Origin: Leclercia adecarboxylata
GTDB taxonomy: Bacteria > Pseudomonadota > Gammaproteobacteria > Enterobacterales > Enterobacteriaceae
Reading direction: 5' to 3'
Length of the DNA: 64,000 bases
Assembly: GCF_006874705.1 (NCBI RefSeq)
Contig: NZ_CP035382.1
Span: forward strand, 124,001-188,000
A program made the translations under genes and the position numbers. The notes under the pieces are model-generated. The model was not told the origin of the DNA. It saw only the letters and a list, made by a program, of their open reading frames with translations, and made no database searches. This document shows, piece by piece, positions 9,200 through 16,343 of the stretch. Positions within the stretch are counted from its first letter, which is position 1. Each line of letters begins with the position of its first letter.

Positions 9200-9921
9200 T
9201 ACATGTTTTGATTGTTGATGATGATGCCATGGTGGCCGATCTTAACCGCCAGTACGTAAACCGGGTCGACGGTTTTTGCTGCTGCGGCATTGCCACGTCG
9301 CTGGCAGAGGCCGGGGCCGTGCTGAACGCCCCCGCCCGGCAGGTCGATCTGATCCTGCTGGATGTCTACATGCAGCGTGACAATGGCCTGAGCCTGCTAC
9401 CGGTTATCCGGGCATCCGGACGTGACACCGATGTCATCATGATCACCTCGGCTTCCGATGCCGCGACTATTCAGACCGCCATGCATTACGGGGTGGTGGA
9501 CTATTTGATCAAACCGTTCCAGTTCCCGCGCTTCGAAGAGGCGTTGAACGGCTGGCGTGAGAAAAAAGCCCTGATGGGATCGCATCAGTATCATGACCAG
9601 GCCGATGTTGACCGGCTGCTGCGCGGCGGCGCGCCAGGGCTGGCGGACAGTCGACGCCTGCCGAAAGGGCTCACCCCGCAGACGCTGCGCACGCTGTGCC
9701 TGTGGATTGACGCCCATCCGGGGACGGAATTTTCGACCGACGATCTGGCTAGCGCAGTCAATATTTCCCGGGTGTCCTGCCGCAAATACCTGATTTGGCT
9801 GGCGCAGGTCAACATTCTGCACACCAGCATTCACTATGGCACCACCGGCCGGCCCGTGTATCGCTATCGTCTGCGCCCCGAGCAGGTTGCCCTGCTTCGG
9901 CAATATTGCCACCAGGAGTAA
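9196..9921 (+). CDS. dcuR: DcuR-type response regulator
   Basis: A 241-residue response regulator, the partner of the upstream kinase (ATGA-type four-base overlap, so translationally coupled). The receiver domain spans ~1-125, with acidic residues D8-D10, the phospho-acceptor D56 (LILLDVYMQ), and the conserved K near 107 (DYLIKPFQ). The C-terminal DNA-binding part begins with RRLPKGLTPQTLRTLC and contains a helix-turn-helix around VNISRVSCRKYLIWL, then the TGRPVYRYR segment, all diagnostic of DcuR/CitB. In E. coli DcuR activates dcuB, fumB and frdABCD; targets here are unknown because no transporter gene adjoins. The porin upstream is a possible but unproven target. Confidence 0.82.
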   Translation: MIHVLIVDDDAMVADLNRQYVNRVDGFCCCGIATSLAEAGAVLNAPARQVDLILLDVYMQRDNGLSLLPVIRASGRDTDVIMITSASDAATIQTAMHYGVVDYLIKPFQFPRFEEALNGWREKKALMGSHQYHDQADVDRLLRGGAPGLADSRRLPKGLTPQTLRTLCLWIDAHPGTEFSTDDLASAVNISRVSCRKYLIWLAQVNILHTSIHYGTTGRPVYRYRLRPEQVALLRQYCHQE

Positions 9922-10084
9922 CGCCCGCAATACAACCTATTCAGGTAAACATCCTGATTTAGTTCACATATATTGTTTTGAAGCGGTAAAGGGCTGTTAC
10001 TTCCCGTAAGTGGAATGATAAGGTACCCAGCGCACAGGATGTCTGACGAGAAAGCTAGCAGGAAGACTGACTGAAGAGATGAAG

Positions 10085-10174
10085 TGGCGGAGAGAGGGGG
10101 ATTTGAACCCCCGGTAGAGTTGCCCCTACTCTGGTTTTCGAGACCAGTCCGTTCAGCCGCTCCGGCATCTCGCC
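10085..10174 (-). tRNA. serU: tRNA-Ser(CGA)
   Basis: A 90-base class II tRNA with long variable arm, anticodon CGA in the loop CTCGAAA, T-arm GGGGG-TTCAAAT-CCCCC and encoded CCA. It sits just upstream of mtfA as serU does in E. coli. The acceptor stem as written pairs GGCGAGA with TCTCTCC, which leaves a C3-U70 mismatch; the K-12 gene, as I recall it, has A at position 3. Confidence 0.93.
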
Positions 10175-10267
10175 GTTTTGATGGTTGCCATCATGCCGGG
10201 TAATTTGGCATTTTAACAGACCATAACCGGTCAATTTTGTTCAAGTGACGAGTTTGCGAGCAAAGCG

Positions 10268-11065
10268 ATGATTAAGTGGCCCTGGAAATCGAATGAATCC
10301 GCCCGAAGCGCGGCGCTGCCGTGGGAAGAGGCGCTGGCGATCCCCGTCCTGTCCACTTTATCGGATGAGGATAAATCGCGTCTGGTGCAGCTTGCCGTGC
10401 GATTCCTACAGCAAAAACGCCTGGTCCCGCTGCAGGGTTTTGAACTCGACGATCGCAAGAGCACCCGCATTGCCCTGCTCTTCTGCCTGCCGGTTCTGGA
10501 ACTGGGTATCGAATGGCTGGACGGTTTCCATGAAGTGCTGATCTATCCAGCGCCGTTTGTGGTGGACGACGAATGGGAGGACGACATTGGGCTGGTGCAC
10601 AGTCAGCGAATGGTGCAGTCCGGTCAAAGCTGGCAGCAGGGACCGATCATTCTTAACTGGCTGGACATTCAGGACTCGTTCGACGCCTCCGGTTTCAATC
10701 TCATTGTTCATGAAGTGGCGCATAAGCTGGACACCCGCAACGGCGATCGCGCCAGCGGCGTGCCGTTTATCCCCCTGCGTGAAGTGGCGGGCTGGGAGCA
10801 CGATTTGCACGCTGCGATGAACAACATCCAGGATGAGATCGATCTGGTGGGCGAAAGCGCAGCCAGCATTGATGCCTATGCCGCCACCGATCCTGCTGAG
10901 TGCTTTGCGGTGTTATCAGAATATTTCTTCAGCGCACCCGAGCTTTTCGCCCCCCGCTTCCCGGCGCTTTGGCAGCGTTTTTGTCAGTTTTACCAGCAGG
11001 ACCCGCTGCAGCGGTTACGTGAAAATGACGGCCAGAGCGATGATCCTGCCACGCAAGTACACTAA
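10268..11065 (+). CDS. mtfA: MtfA, Mlc (DgsA) titration factor and peptidase
   Basis: MtfA binds the glucose repressor Mlc and so de-represses ptsG; it is also a zinc aminopeptidase-like enzyme. The 265-residue protein has the gluzincin motif H148-E149-V-A-H152 (VHEVAHKLD) and a downstream acidic ligand candidate in the segment [11 protein letters not shown] to [17 protein letters not shown], where E in AECFA fits the third metal ligand. No signal peptide is present, in line with cytoplasmic action. It lies between serU and the first tRNA-Asn, the same order as in E. coli (yeeI). Confidence 0.93.
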   Translation: MIKWPWKSNESARSAALPWEEALAIPVLSTLSDEDKSRLVQLAVRFLQQKRLVPLQGFELDDRKSTRIALLFCLPVLELGIEWLDGFHEVLIYPAPFVVDDEWEDDIGLVHSQRMVQSGQSWQQGPIILNWLDIQDSFDASGFNLIVHEVAHKLDTRNGDRASGVPFIPLREVAGWEHDLHAAMNNIQDEIDLVGESAASIDAYAATDPAECFAVLSEYFFSAPELFAPRFPALWQRFCQFYQQDPLQRLRENDGQSDDPATQVH

Positions 11066-11118
11066 ATCAGCACTCTGAGGCTTAATTAATCAATTGAATC
11101 AGCGCGTTGAATTTAGTG

Positions 11119-11147
11119 TTGACACAAACTAGCGGGGCCATTAACAT
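11119..11147 (+). promoter_or_regulatory. Sigma-70 promoter of the first tRNA-Asn
   Basis: TTGACA (11119-11124), a 17-base spacer and TAACAT (11142-11147) lie just upstream of the tRNA 5' end. Confidence 0.75.
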
Positions 11148-11165
11148 GCGCCTCGTTCACACGAT

Positions 11166-11241
11166 TCCTCTGTAGTTCAGTCGGTAGAACGGCGGACTGT
11201 TAATCCGTATGTCACTGGTTCGAGTCCAGTCAGAGGAGCCA
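11166..11241 (+). tRNA. asnT: tRNA-Asn(GUU), copy 1
   Basis: A 76-base tRNA with anticodon GTT (GACTGTTAATC), T-loop TTCGAGT and encoded CCA, identical as far as I can read to E. coli tRNA-Asn. It follows mtfA, so it corresponds to asnT, a known integration site for the high-pathogenicity island. A toxin-antitoxin pair, not an integrase, follows here. Confidence 0.97.
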
Positions 11242-11249
11242 TATTTAAG

Positions 11250-11285
11250 AAGCCCGCTTAAGGAAACTTAAGCGGGCTTTTTGCT
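11250..11285 (+). terminator. Terminator of tRNA-Asn copy 1
   Basis: A 12-bp perfect stem AGCCCGCTTAAG-gaaa-CTTAAGCGGGCT followed by TTTTTGC. The same hairpin recurs after copies 2 and 3. Confidence 0.9.
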
Positions 11286-11310
11286 ATTTTGGATATTTCT
11301 AAGCACGACA

Positions 11311-11643
11311 TCAGGTTAACAAAGCACCCAACTTCGCAAGTACCTCATTCATTACGCTATCCGGCACACGCTCCAACTTTATGCCATGCCGTGCTCCCAT
11401 ATCTATGGTACGAGGCTGATCGCAGCGAATCACGCCCCTGGTTTTTGAGCCCGCTTCATCCAGGGATACGGCAAAACCCGCAGTACGGGCAAACTTGCCG
11501 CCGGTGGTGACAGGAACCACAACAGGCAGGCGGGTGAGATGATTGAACGCAGCCTTCGACACGATAAGCACCGGACGTTTTCCGCTTTGCTCATGCCCGG
11601 CAATAGGATCAAGTGAAACGAGCCAGATTTCCCCTCTATCCAT
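11311..11643 (-). CDS. MazF/ChpB/PemK-family endoribonuclease toxin
   Basis: A 110-residue protein of the MazF fold. It has the family signature near its start (RGEIWLVSLDPIAGHEQSG then KRPVLIVS), where the GHEQ-x-G-x-RP segment holds the conserved loop and arginine used in RNA cleavage. The middle part (VVVPVTTGGKFARTAGFAV) resembles E. coli ChpB more than MazF. MazF-type toxins cut single-stranded mRNA at short motifs and are held inactive by the antitoxin. The start codon abuts the antitoxin stop (TAA then ATG with no gap), so translation is coupled. Cleavage specificity cannot be deduced. Confidence 0.85.
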   Translation of the reverse strand: MDRGEIWLVSLDPIAGHEQSGKRPVLIVSKAAFNHLTRLPVVVPVTTGGKFARTAGFAVSLDEAGSKTRGVIRCDQPRTIDMGARHGIKLERVPDSVMNEVLAKLGALLT

Positions 11644-11901
11644 TTACAGGAGCTCCTTGCCTGCAGCTGGCGCATCAACCCATTCTCGATCTTCTTCACT
11701 GAGTTCGGCCTGCGGATCGCACTGCGCCAGCAGTTCAGCAAGTGAATAATGCGGGCGTTTTTGCGGTTCAACTATCAGGCAGCCGTTGTCGATAGTGACG
11801 CCGACCTCGCTGTCTGGTTGCAGGTCGAGCGTTTTCAAAATCGCTGGAGGGACTGCCAGCATGACAGAGCCACCCACTTTTTTCAGACGTGTTATGTACA
11901 T
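11644..11901 (-). CDS. MazE/ChpS-family antitoxin
   Basis: An 85-residue antitoxin. The N-terminal ~45 residues form an AbrB-like swapped-hairpin DNA-binding domain (ITRLKKVGGSVMLAVPPAIL, then LQPDSEVGV). The acidic tail (YSLAELLAQCDPQAELSEED) is close to that of ChpS (YSLDELLAQCDMNAAELSEQD as remembered) and should wrap the toxin. The ATG follows GGAGGAG, so antitoxin is made first and strongly. A 16-bp palindrome lies just upstream and would be the site of autorepression. The pair lies between asnT and cbl, outside the K-12 backbone. Confidence 0.85.
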   Translation of the reverse strand: MYITRLKKVGGSVMLAVPPAILKTLDLQPDSEVGVTIDNGCLIVEPQKRPHYSLAELLAQCDPQAELSEEDREWVDAPAAGKELL

Positions 11902-11917
11902 AAAACTCCTCCAGATA

Positions 11918-11933
11918 TTATATTTAAATATAA
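11918..11933 (-). promoter_or_regulatory. Palindromic operator of the toxin-antitoxin operon
   Basis: TTATATTTAAATATAA is a perfect 16-bp palindrome 17 bases before the antitoxin start. It contains TATATT/TATAAT-like -10 sequences on the minus strand. An antitoxin or complex bound there would block transcription. The operator role is inferred from position and symmetry. Confidence 0.55.
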
Positions 11934-12003
11934 CATTGGAATTTAATGATGTACATTTTCCAGGCAGAATCAGGTTTTACAAGAAATGCGAAAACGCTTC
12001 AGA

Positions 12004-12027
12004 GAAAAAACCCCGCGATGCGGGGTT
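12004..12027 (-). terminator. Terminator of cbl
   Basis: The stem AACCCCGC-atc-GCGGGGTT on the minus strand is followed by TTTTCTCT, eight bases past the cbl stop codon. Confidence 0.85.
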
Positions 12028-12034
12028 GGTTGGC

Positions 12035-12985
12035 CTAAATCTGGTAGTCAATCGCCACTTCTTCCGGCTCCATGACCTGGCGTTTGATCTCATCCACCGA
12101 GAGCCCGGCGTTGCAGAGTTCGATAAAGCGCCAGACATAGTTGCGCTGCAGCTGGCCGCGCTTAAGCCCGAGCCAGACGGTATTGGCATCAAACAGATGA
12201 CGGGTATCAAGGCGCACCAGGCTCCCCTGCTCGCGCTCGCCGCCGGACTGTTCCGCCACCAGCCCAATCCCCAGCCCCAGCTCGACGTAGGTGCGGATCA
12301 CGTCGGAATCCTGCGCGCTGAGCACCACATCCGGCGTCAGGCCTTTGCGGTTAAAGGCCTCATCAATACGGGAACGCCCGGTAATGCCCTGACGATAGGT
12401 AATGAGCGGCCATTTGGCGATAGCGTCCAGCGTCAGCGGGGAGACCTGGGTCAGCGGATGGTCGACCGGCAGCAGCAGGCTGTGATGCCAGCGGAACCAC
12501 GGGAATGCGGCCAGCAGCGGGTCGTTGCTTAAGCGCTCGCTGGCGATGCCGATATCCGCCCCGCCGTTTTGCAGCAGGACTTCAATCTCCTGAGGCGTGC
12601 CCTGGATCAGTTCCAGACGCACGTCCGGGAACAGCTCGCGGAACGCCTTTATCACCGGCGGCAGGCTGTAGCGGGCCTGAGTGTGAGTGGTGGCGATGGT
12701 CAACACGCCGGAGGCATCATTGGTAAAGAGATCGGCCAGCCGACGCACGTTGCTGGCTTCATTGAGAATGCGTTCGGCAATGGTCAACAGCGCCTTGCCG
12801 GGTTCGGTCATCCCCAGCAGGCGCTTGCCACGACGAATGAAGATCTCAATACCCAACTCTTCCTCCAGCTCGCGGATATGACGGCTGACGCCCGACTGGG
12901 AGGTATAGAGCATGTTGGCGACCTCGGTCAGGTTGTAATCCCGACGGGCCGCCTCACGAATAATTTTAAGTTGCTGGAAATTCAC
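12035..12985 (-). CDS. cbl: LysR-type regulator Cbl
   Basis: Cbl controls genes for using sulfonates and other organosulfur sources during sulfate starvation, as a CysB-like accessory regulator. The 316-residue protein begins MNFQQLKIIREAARRDYNLT with the winged helix-turn-helix (VANMLYTSQSGVSRHIRELE) and continues into a CysB-type effector domain (TTHTQARYSLPPVIKAF; ITYRQGITGRSRID). The Thr-x-Gln and YxxG motifs match the sulfate/APS-binding pocket of CysB relatives. It lies upstream of nothing in its own direction and downstream of nac, with which E. coli cbl can be co-transcribed under nitrogen limitation. Confidence 0.94.
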   Translation of the reverse strand: MNFQQLKIIREAARRDYNLTEVANMLYTSQSGVSRHIRELEEELGIEIFIRRGKRLLGMTEPGKALLTIAERILNEASNVRRLADLFTNDASGVLTIATTHTQARYSLPPVIKAFRELFPDVRLELIQGTPQEIEVLLQNGGADIGIASERLSNDPLLAAFPWFRWHHSLLLPVDHPLTQVSPLTLDAIAKWPLITYRQGITGRSRIDEAFNRKGLTPDVVLSAQDSDVIRTYVELGLGIGLVAEQSGGEREQGSLVRLDTRHLFDANTVWLGLKRGQLQRNYVWRFIELCNAGLSVDEIKRQVMEPEEVAIDYQI

Positions 12986-13081
12986 GATTCACTCCGGCGC
13001 ATCTGACATAACGCTATTGTTAGAGTGTGCTCGTCGTGAGAACAAATAATAAAAACCCGCAACTTATACCTTTATGGAATA

Positions 13082-13999
13082 TCAGCTGACCAGTTGTAGC
13101 TCACGGTTCTCCAGCGATGGACGACTTACCAGCGACATCAGGATCTCTTTTACCGCCTGCGCCTGCGGTGACAGCGCGCCGCGTGCCGAGACGTTCAGCG
13201 ACAGCGGCAGGCTCATCGACGGCGAGGAGATCCTCGCCATCCAGCCGTTAGCGGCGCTGGAGAGCGATCGGGCTGCCGATTCAGGCAATACAGTCACGCC
13301 CATCCCGCTGGCGATAGCGGCGGTCAGCGTGGAGATAGAGTCAATCTCACCAATGATTTTGGCCGTCAGACGGCGCAGGGAGAAAGCTTCATCGACGCGT
13401 AACCGCACGGCGCTGTAATCGCGAGGCAGAAACAGATTCATCTCGGCCACCGCGGTCAAATCCACGCTCTGCCCCGGGCAGTCGCGCGTTCCCACCAGGA
13501 AGAGATCTTCTTTCAGCAGCGGCTGGCTGGTGATCCCCGCCACGGGCGAGCGATCGTAGAGCACCGCCATATCCAGTTGCCCGCCGAGCAATTTATCGTT
13601 CAGCGCCGAACCGCTGTTCTCGTGCAGATAGACCAGCACCTCCGGCAGCTCCGCGCGCACCGCCTGCAGCAGCGGCATGGTGACTGACGAGGCTGCCGTG
13701 CCCGGTGCCAGTCCGATCGACACCTGCCCGCTCAGCGTCTGCCCGACATTACCCACCGCCAGCTGCGCCTGTTCGCACTGGCGCAGAATGGTACGTGCGT
13801 GGGTGTAGAGGATCTTGCCCGCTTCGGTAGGAGTCACGCCGCGTTTCGTGCGGATCAACAGCTGCTGATCCAGCTCACCTTCCAGAGTGGCCACCTGCTG
13901 GCTCAGTGCCGGCTGTGCGATATGCAACACCTCAGCGGCCTGGGTCAGGCTGCCGATATCGACGATTTTTACGAAGTATTTCAGTCGTCTTAAGTTCAT
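13082..13999 (-). CDS. nac: Nitrogen assimilation control protein Nac
   Basis: Nac is a LysR-type regulator that links sigma-54/NtrC control to sigma-70 promoters under nitrogen limitation, activating catabolic operons and repressing gdhA and gltB. The 305 residues from MNLRRLKYFVKIVDIGSLTQ match the length of Klebsiella Nac. The helix-turn-helix covers AAEVLHIAQPALSQQVATLE. An upstream TTG would add 20 residues but falls within the promoter. A sigma-54 element and an NtrC-type site lie upstream (separate entries), so regulation by NtrC is strongly suggested. cbl follows in the same direction after about 95 bases. Confidence 0.95.
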   Translation of the reverse strand: MNLRRLKYFVKIVDIGSLTQAAEVLHIAQPALSQQVATLEGELDQQLLIRTKRGVTPTEAGKILYTHARTILRQCEQAQLAVGNVGQTLSGQVSIGLAPGTAASSVTMPLLQAVRAELPEVLVYLHENSGSALNDKLLGGQLDMAVLYDRSPVAGITSQPLLKEDLFLVGTRDCPGQSVDLTAVAEMNLFLPRDYSAVRLRVDEAFSLRRLTAKIIGEIDSISTLTAAIASGMGVTVLPESAARSLSSAANGWMARISSPSMSLPLSLNVSARGALSPQAQAVKEILMSLVSRPSLENRELQLVS

Positions 14000-14054
14000 T
14001 TTGCCCCCTGTACGAAATGCGTTGCCGGTTCCGGCGCGAATGTACTGAGGGTTT

Positions 14055-14070
14055 TGCAAGATGCTTGCCA
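14055..14070 (-). promoter_or_regulatory. Sigma-54 promoter of nac
   Basis: On the minus strand the sequence reads TGGCAAGCATCTTGCA, with TGGCA and TTGCA at exact -24/-12 spacing (consensus TGGCAC-N5-TTGCW). It lies about 55 bases upstream of the nac ATG, as expected for a gene activated by NtrC. Confidence 0.85.
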
Positions 14071-14188
14071 GTTTTGCGAAGAGGTCCGATATGTGCGCTA
14101 AGCGGCGGAAAATAAGGAAATCTAATCACTGCCGTCGGTTTCAAACATGAAACAGCGGTTTATGATCTGCCCCATTCGGGGTATAGGC

Positions 14189-14203
14189 GCACCAAAAACG
14201 TGC
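14189..14203 (-). promoter_or_regulatory. NtrC (NRI) enhancer site for nac
   Basis: GCACCAAAAACGTGC fits the NtrC consensus GCAC-N7-GTGC and sits ~120 bases upstream of the sigma-54 promoter, a normal enhancer distance. No other clear copy is visible nearby. Confidence 0.65.
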
Positions 14204-14271
14204 AATTTGTTGCTGAAACCGCCACCTTGCTGATTTTGTCAGCAAACGATCCACGCAGGCGGGATCACCCT

Positions 14272-14300
14272 TTGACAAGTGCAGGTGACGCCGCTAATAT
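14272..14300 (+). promoter_or_regulatory. Sigma-70 promoter of tRNA-Asn copy 2
   Basis: TTGACA (14272-14277), a 17-base spacer and TAATAT (14295-14300), near consensus, directly precede the tRNA. It runs divergently from the nac promoter region. Confidence 0.85.
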
Positions 14301-14436
14301 TCGCCCCGTTCACACGATTCCTCTGTAGTTCAGTCGGTAGAACGGCGGACTGTTAATCCGTATGTCACTGGTTCGAGTCCAGTCAGAGGAGCCATATTTA
14401 AGAAGCCCGCTTAAGGAAACTTAAGCGGGCTTTTTG
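14292..14436 (+). repeat. tRNA-Asn repeat unit, forward arm of an inverted pair
   Basis: About 145 bp covering the -10 region, leader, tRNA-Asn and terminator. The same unit occurs in reverse orientation at 26842-26985, with only a few differences seen by eye (for example GGGCTTTTTG against GGGCTTCTTG in the terminator). The pair flanks ~12.4 kb. Confidence 0.9.
14319..14394 (+). tRNA. tRNA-Asn(GUU), copy 2
   Basis: Same 76-base sequence as copy 1, anticodon GTT, encoded CCA. It lies between nac and the accessory operon; the 3' end faces the island, the usual side of integration. Which of asnU, asnV or asnW it corresponds to in K-12 cannot be fixed because gene order differs. Confidence 0.97.
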
Positions 14437-14438
14437 CT
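14404..14438 (+). terminator. Terminator of tRNA-Asn copy 2
   Basis: The stem AGCCCGCTTAAG-gaaa-CTTAAGCGGGCT followed by TTTTTGCTTTT. It also separates the tRNA from the convergent island operon. Confidence 0.9.
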
Positions 14439-14494
14439 TTTACATTACGCGTTTACCCATCCTTTAATCTTGTCCCCTGATTGTGATGCAAGAG

Positions 14495-16330
14495 TCAGAC
14501 ACCACTCTTTGGATAGGGAAAGGCCGCAGGTTCAGGCAATTCGGGATCAACATAAGTGCGTAATGCAGCATCGGTTATGGCGTAGCCCCAATTAATTAAC
14601 CTCTCCTGCAGTTCATCATCCAGTTTCTTTAAACGCGTCGCGATAGTAGCCAGCTCCTGAACACGTTCCGGCGTACAATGCAGGTTCAGCGCTCGCTTGT
14701 CATAATGATCATATTCCGCACCGATCCCCCAGTAAGCCCCCTTGCGTTTTGCGGGATCGTCAGGCAGGGCCTGATAGCTTGCAATGAGCGTGCGTTTTCG
14801 CAAGCTACGTACCTGATTATCAATGATATCAAGAATACGATAAGCATGACGTGCCCAGTCTTTTTTAGGCTCTTCCTCCGGTTTTATTTTGGCCCCCGCA
14901 TCACTGACCAGTACCGTCTCGTAACGTTTCCAGACCGTCTCCAGGCCCAGGTTGTCATAAACGCCGCCATCTGCCAGTACGACATCAGATGTATACGGGA
15001 ACCGCTGCAAATCATCGCCCGAACCGGATTTAAAGGAGGCTGGAGAAAGTCCAATAGTAAGCGGTGATAACACAGGCGGAAATGCGGAGGAAGCGGCAAC
15101 TGCGCTGGCTAGCGAGAATTCAGGATTCTCAATACGGCCAACCCGATAGTCTCCCATATAGGGCCTGGAAAAACGCCACAGTATGCCGGATTGCACATTC
15201 GTTGCATTAATAATAAAACGCGGCGTGACGGGCAGGTTCTGCAATGTTGCACCATGAAACAGGTACTTGTCGTACGCAGCAGCGATTTGCTCGCCAATGG
15301 TACCAGGTAGCAGCAGTCCCGTCAGGATTGCTTCAGCATCGAGGGTCCGTCGGGCAAGATCTCTTATCGGAATAATTATCCGGGCTTCGAATGACGCTCG
15401 TTCGCCATCAAACGGGAGATGCCTCCAGGCCAGCGCCAGAACTGCACTGGTGATTGATCCCCCTGAAACGCTAGAAATACGTTGCAGGGAGTAAAGATGA
15501 CCCGTTTCATAAAGCCGAAGCAAACTTCCCGCATGAAAAAGCATGGCCCGGTAGCCACCACCTGACAGGCACAGACCGCCGCCGGGTTGTATTAAAAGCG
15601 GCACCTGTTCCGGCTGTTTATGCACGGCAGCATTAACGGGTTCGACAGTGTCCGTATTCGCATCGCCAACGTCCGCATGATCGTTCATGATCGCGAACGC
15701 TGCGTCGCCGTCCATCGCGATCGGTTGCTGCTCCAGAGCGAGTACGGCGGGATCCTGCGCATTGATGAGTTTCCCGGCAGCGTCAAATCTTGCGGCCATC
15801 AGATAAGCGGCTTCAGTCTTCGTATAGGCGGGATCCCAGTGCGTATTTTCAGGCACATGGCAATGACCAAAATGCCCGCCTTTTGCCCATGCCTCGGTGC
15901 TACGCACATGTCCCCCCGGATCTTTGCCATTCCGGGCTGGTTTGGGGAGGCCAGCAGGCCAAACTAAAGGAATATGATGCGTTTCTTCGAGCCAACGGCA
16001 CAGACGAGCAAGATTCTTCATCGTCGCCTTGTTCTTTGTCTTCCCGGCAAAACCTACAACTTCAATCTGTAATGCACGATCCCGGTTGGTCTCTACCCCA
16101 CCGGCCGCATTTCGTAATGAGCGCGCCGCCACGTCAGTATCAATGTGCTGATAGATTTTGTTGGCATCAACGGTGAAGTGCGGATCGGATCGATGAGCCT
16201 TAAACGCAGCAAATGCACCTTCAGCGCTTCCGCCTTCTGTCGTGTGATGAACAATTTTGAATATACCTCCCGTATATTTTCCACTGCTACCGGTGATGGT
16301 ATGCTGTTCAGAAAATGGGCAAATTGCCAT
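14495..16330 (-). CDS. Zinc amidase (AmpD/PGRP-like) fused to patatin-like phospholipase
   Basis: A 611-residue two-enzyme fusion. Residues ~20-185 form an Amidase_2/PGRP-type domain: zinc-ligand histidine in KIVHHTTEGG (28/29), the DPHFTVD segment, then H156 and D166 (GHCHVPENTHWDP), whose 10-residue spacing equals that of H154/D164 in AmpD. After a linker, residues ~247-600 are patatin-like: oxyanion loop SGGGYR (256-261), nucleophile S289 in SSVSGGS, and the catalytic aspartate D454 in LADGGVYDNLG. No signal peptide is visible. The start at MAICPF has GAGAGGAGAAAG upstream; an earlier ATG would overlap the previous gene by 23 bases and lacks a site. Expected activities are peptidoglycan amide and phospholipid acyl-ester cleavage; biological role unknown. 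Confidence 0.8.
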   Translation of the reverse strand: MAICPFSEQHTITGSSGKYTGGIFKIVHHTTEGGSAEGAFAAFKAHRSDPHFTVDANKIYQHIDTDVAARSLRNAAGGVETNRDRALQIEVVGFAGKTKNKATMKNLARLCRWLEETHHIPLVWPAGLPKPARNGKDPGGHVRSTEAWAKGGHFGHCHVPENTHWDPAYTKTEAAYLMAARFDAAGKLINAQDPAVLALEQQPIAMDGDAAFAIMNDHADVGDANTDTVEPVNAAVHKQPEQVPLLIQPGGGLCLSGGGYRAMLFHAGSLLRLYETGHLYSLQRISSVSGGSITSAVLALAWRHLPFDGERASFEARIIIPIRDLARRTLDAEAILTGLLLPGTIGEQIAAAYDKYLFHGATLQNLPVTPRFIINATNVQSGILWRFSRPYMGDYRVGRIENPEFSLASAVAASSAFPPVLSPLTIGLSPASFKSGSGDDLQRFPYTSDVVLADGGVYDNLGLETVWKRYETVLVSDAGAKIKPEEEPKKDWARHAYRILDIIDNQVRSLRKRTLIASYQALPDDPAKRKGAYWGIGAEYDHYDKRALNLHCTPERVQELATIATRLKKLDDELQERLINWGYAITDAALRTYVDPELPEPAAFPYPKSGV

Positions 16331-16343
16331 GATCTTTCTCCTC

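Noticed and set aside
7586..9921. Assignment of the two-component pair as CitA/CitB
   Set aside because: The DcuS ligand residues R107, H110 and R147 and the DcuR C-terminal motifs fit the C4-dicarboxylate system better, and no citrate genes adjoin.
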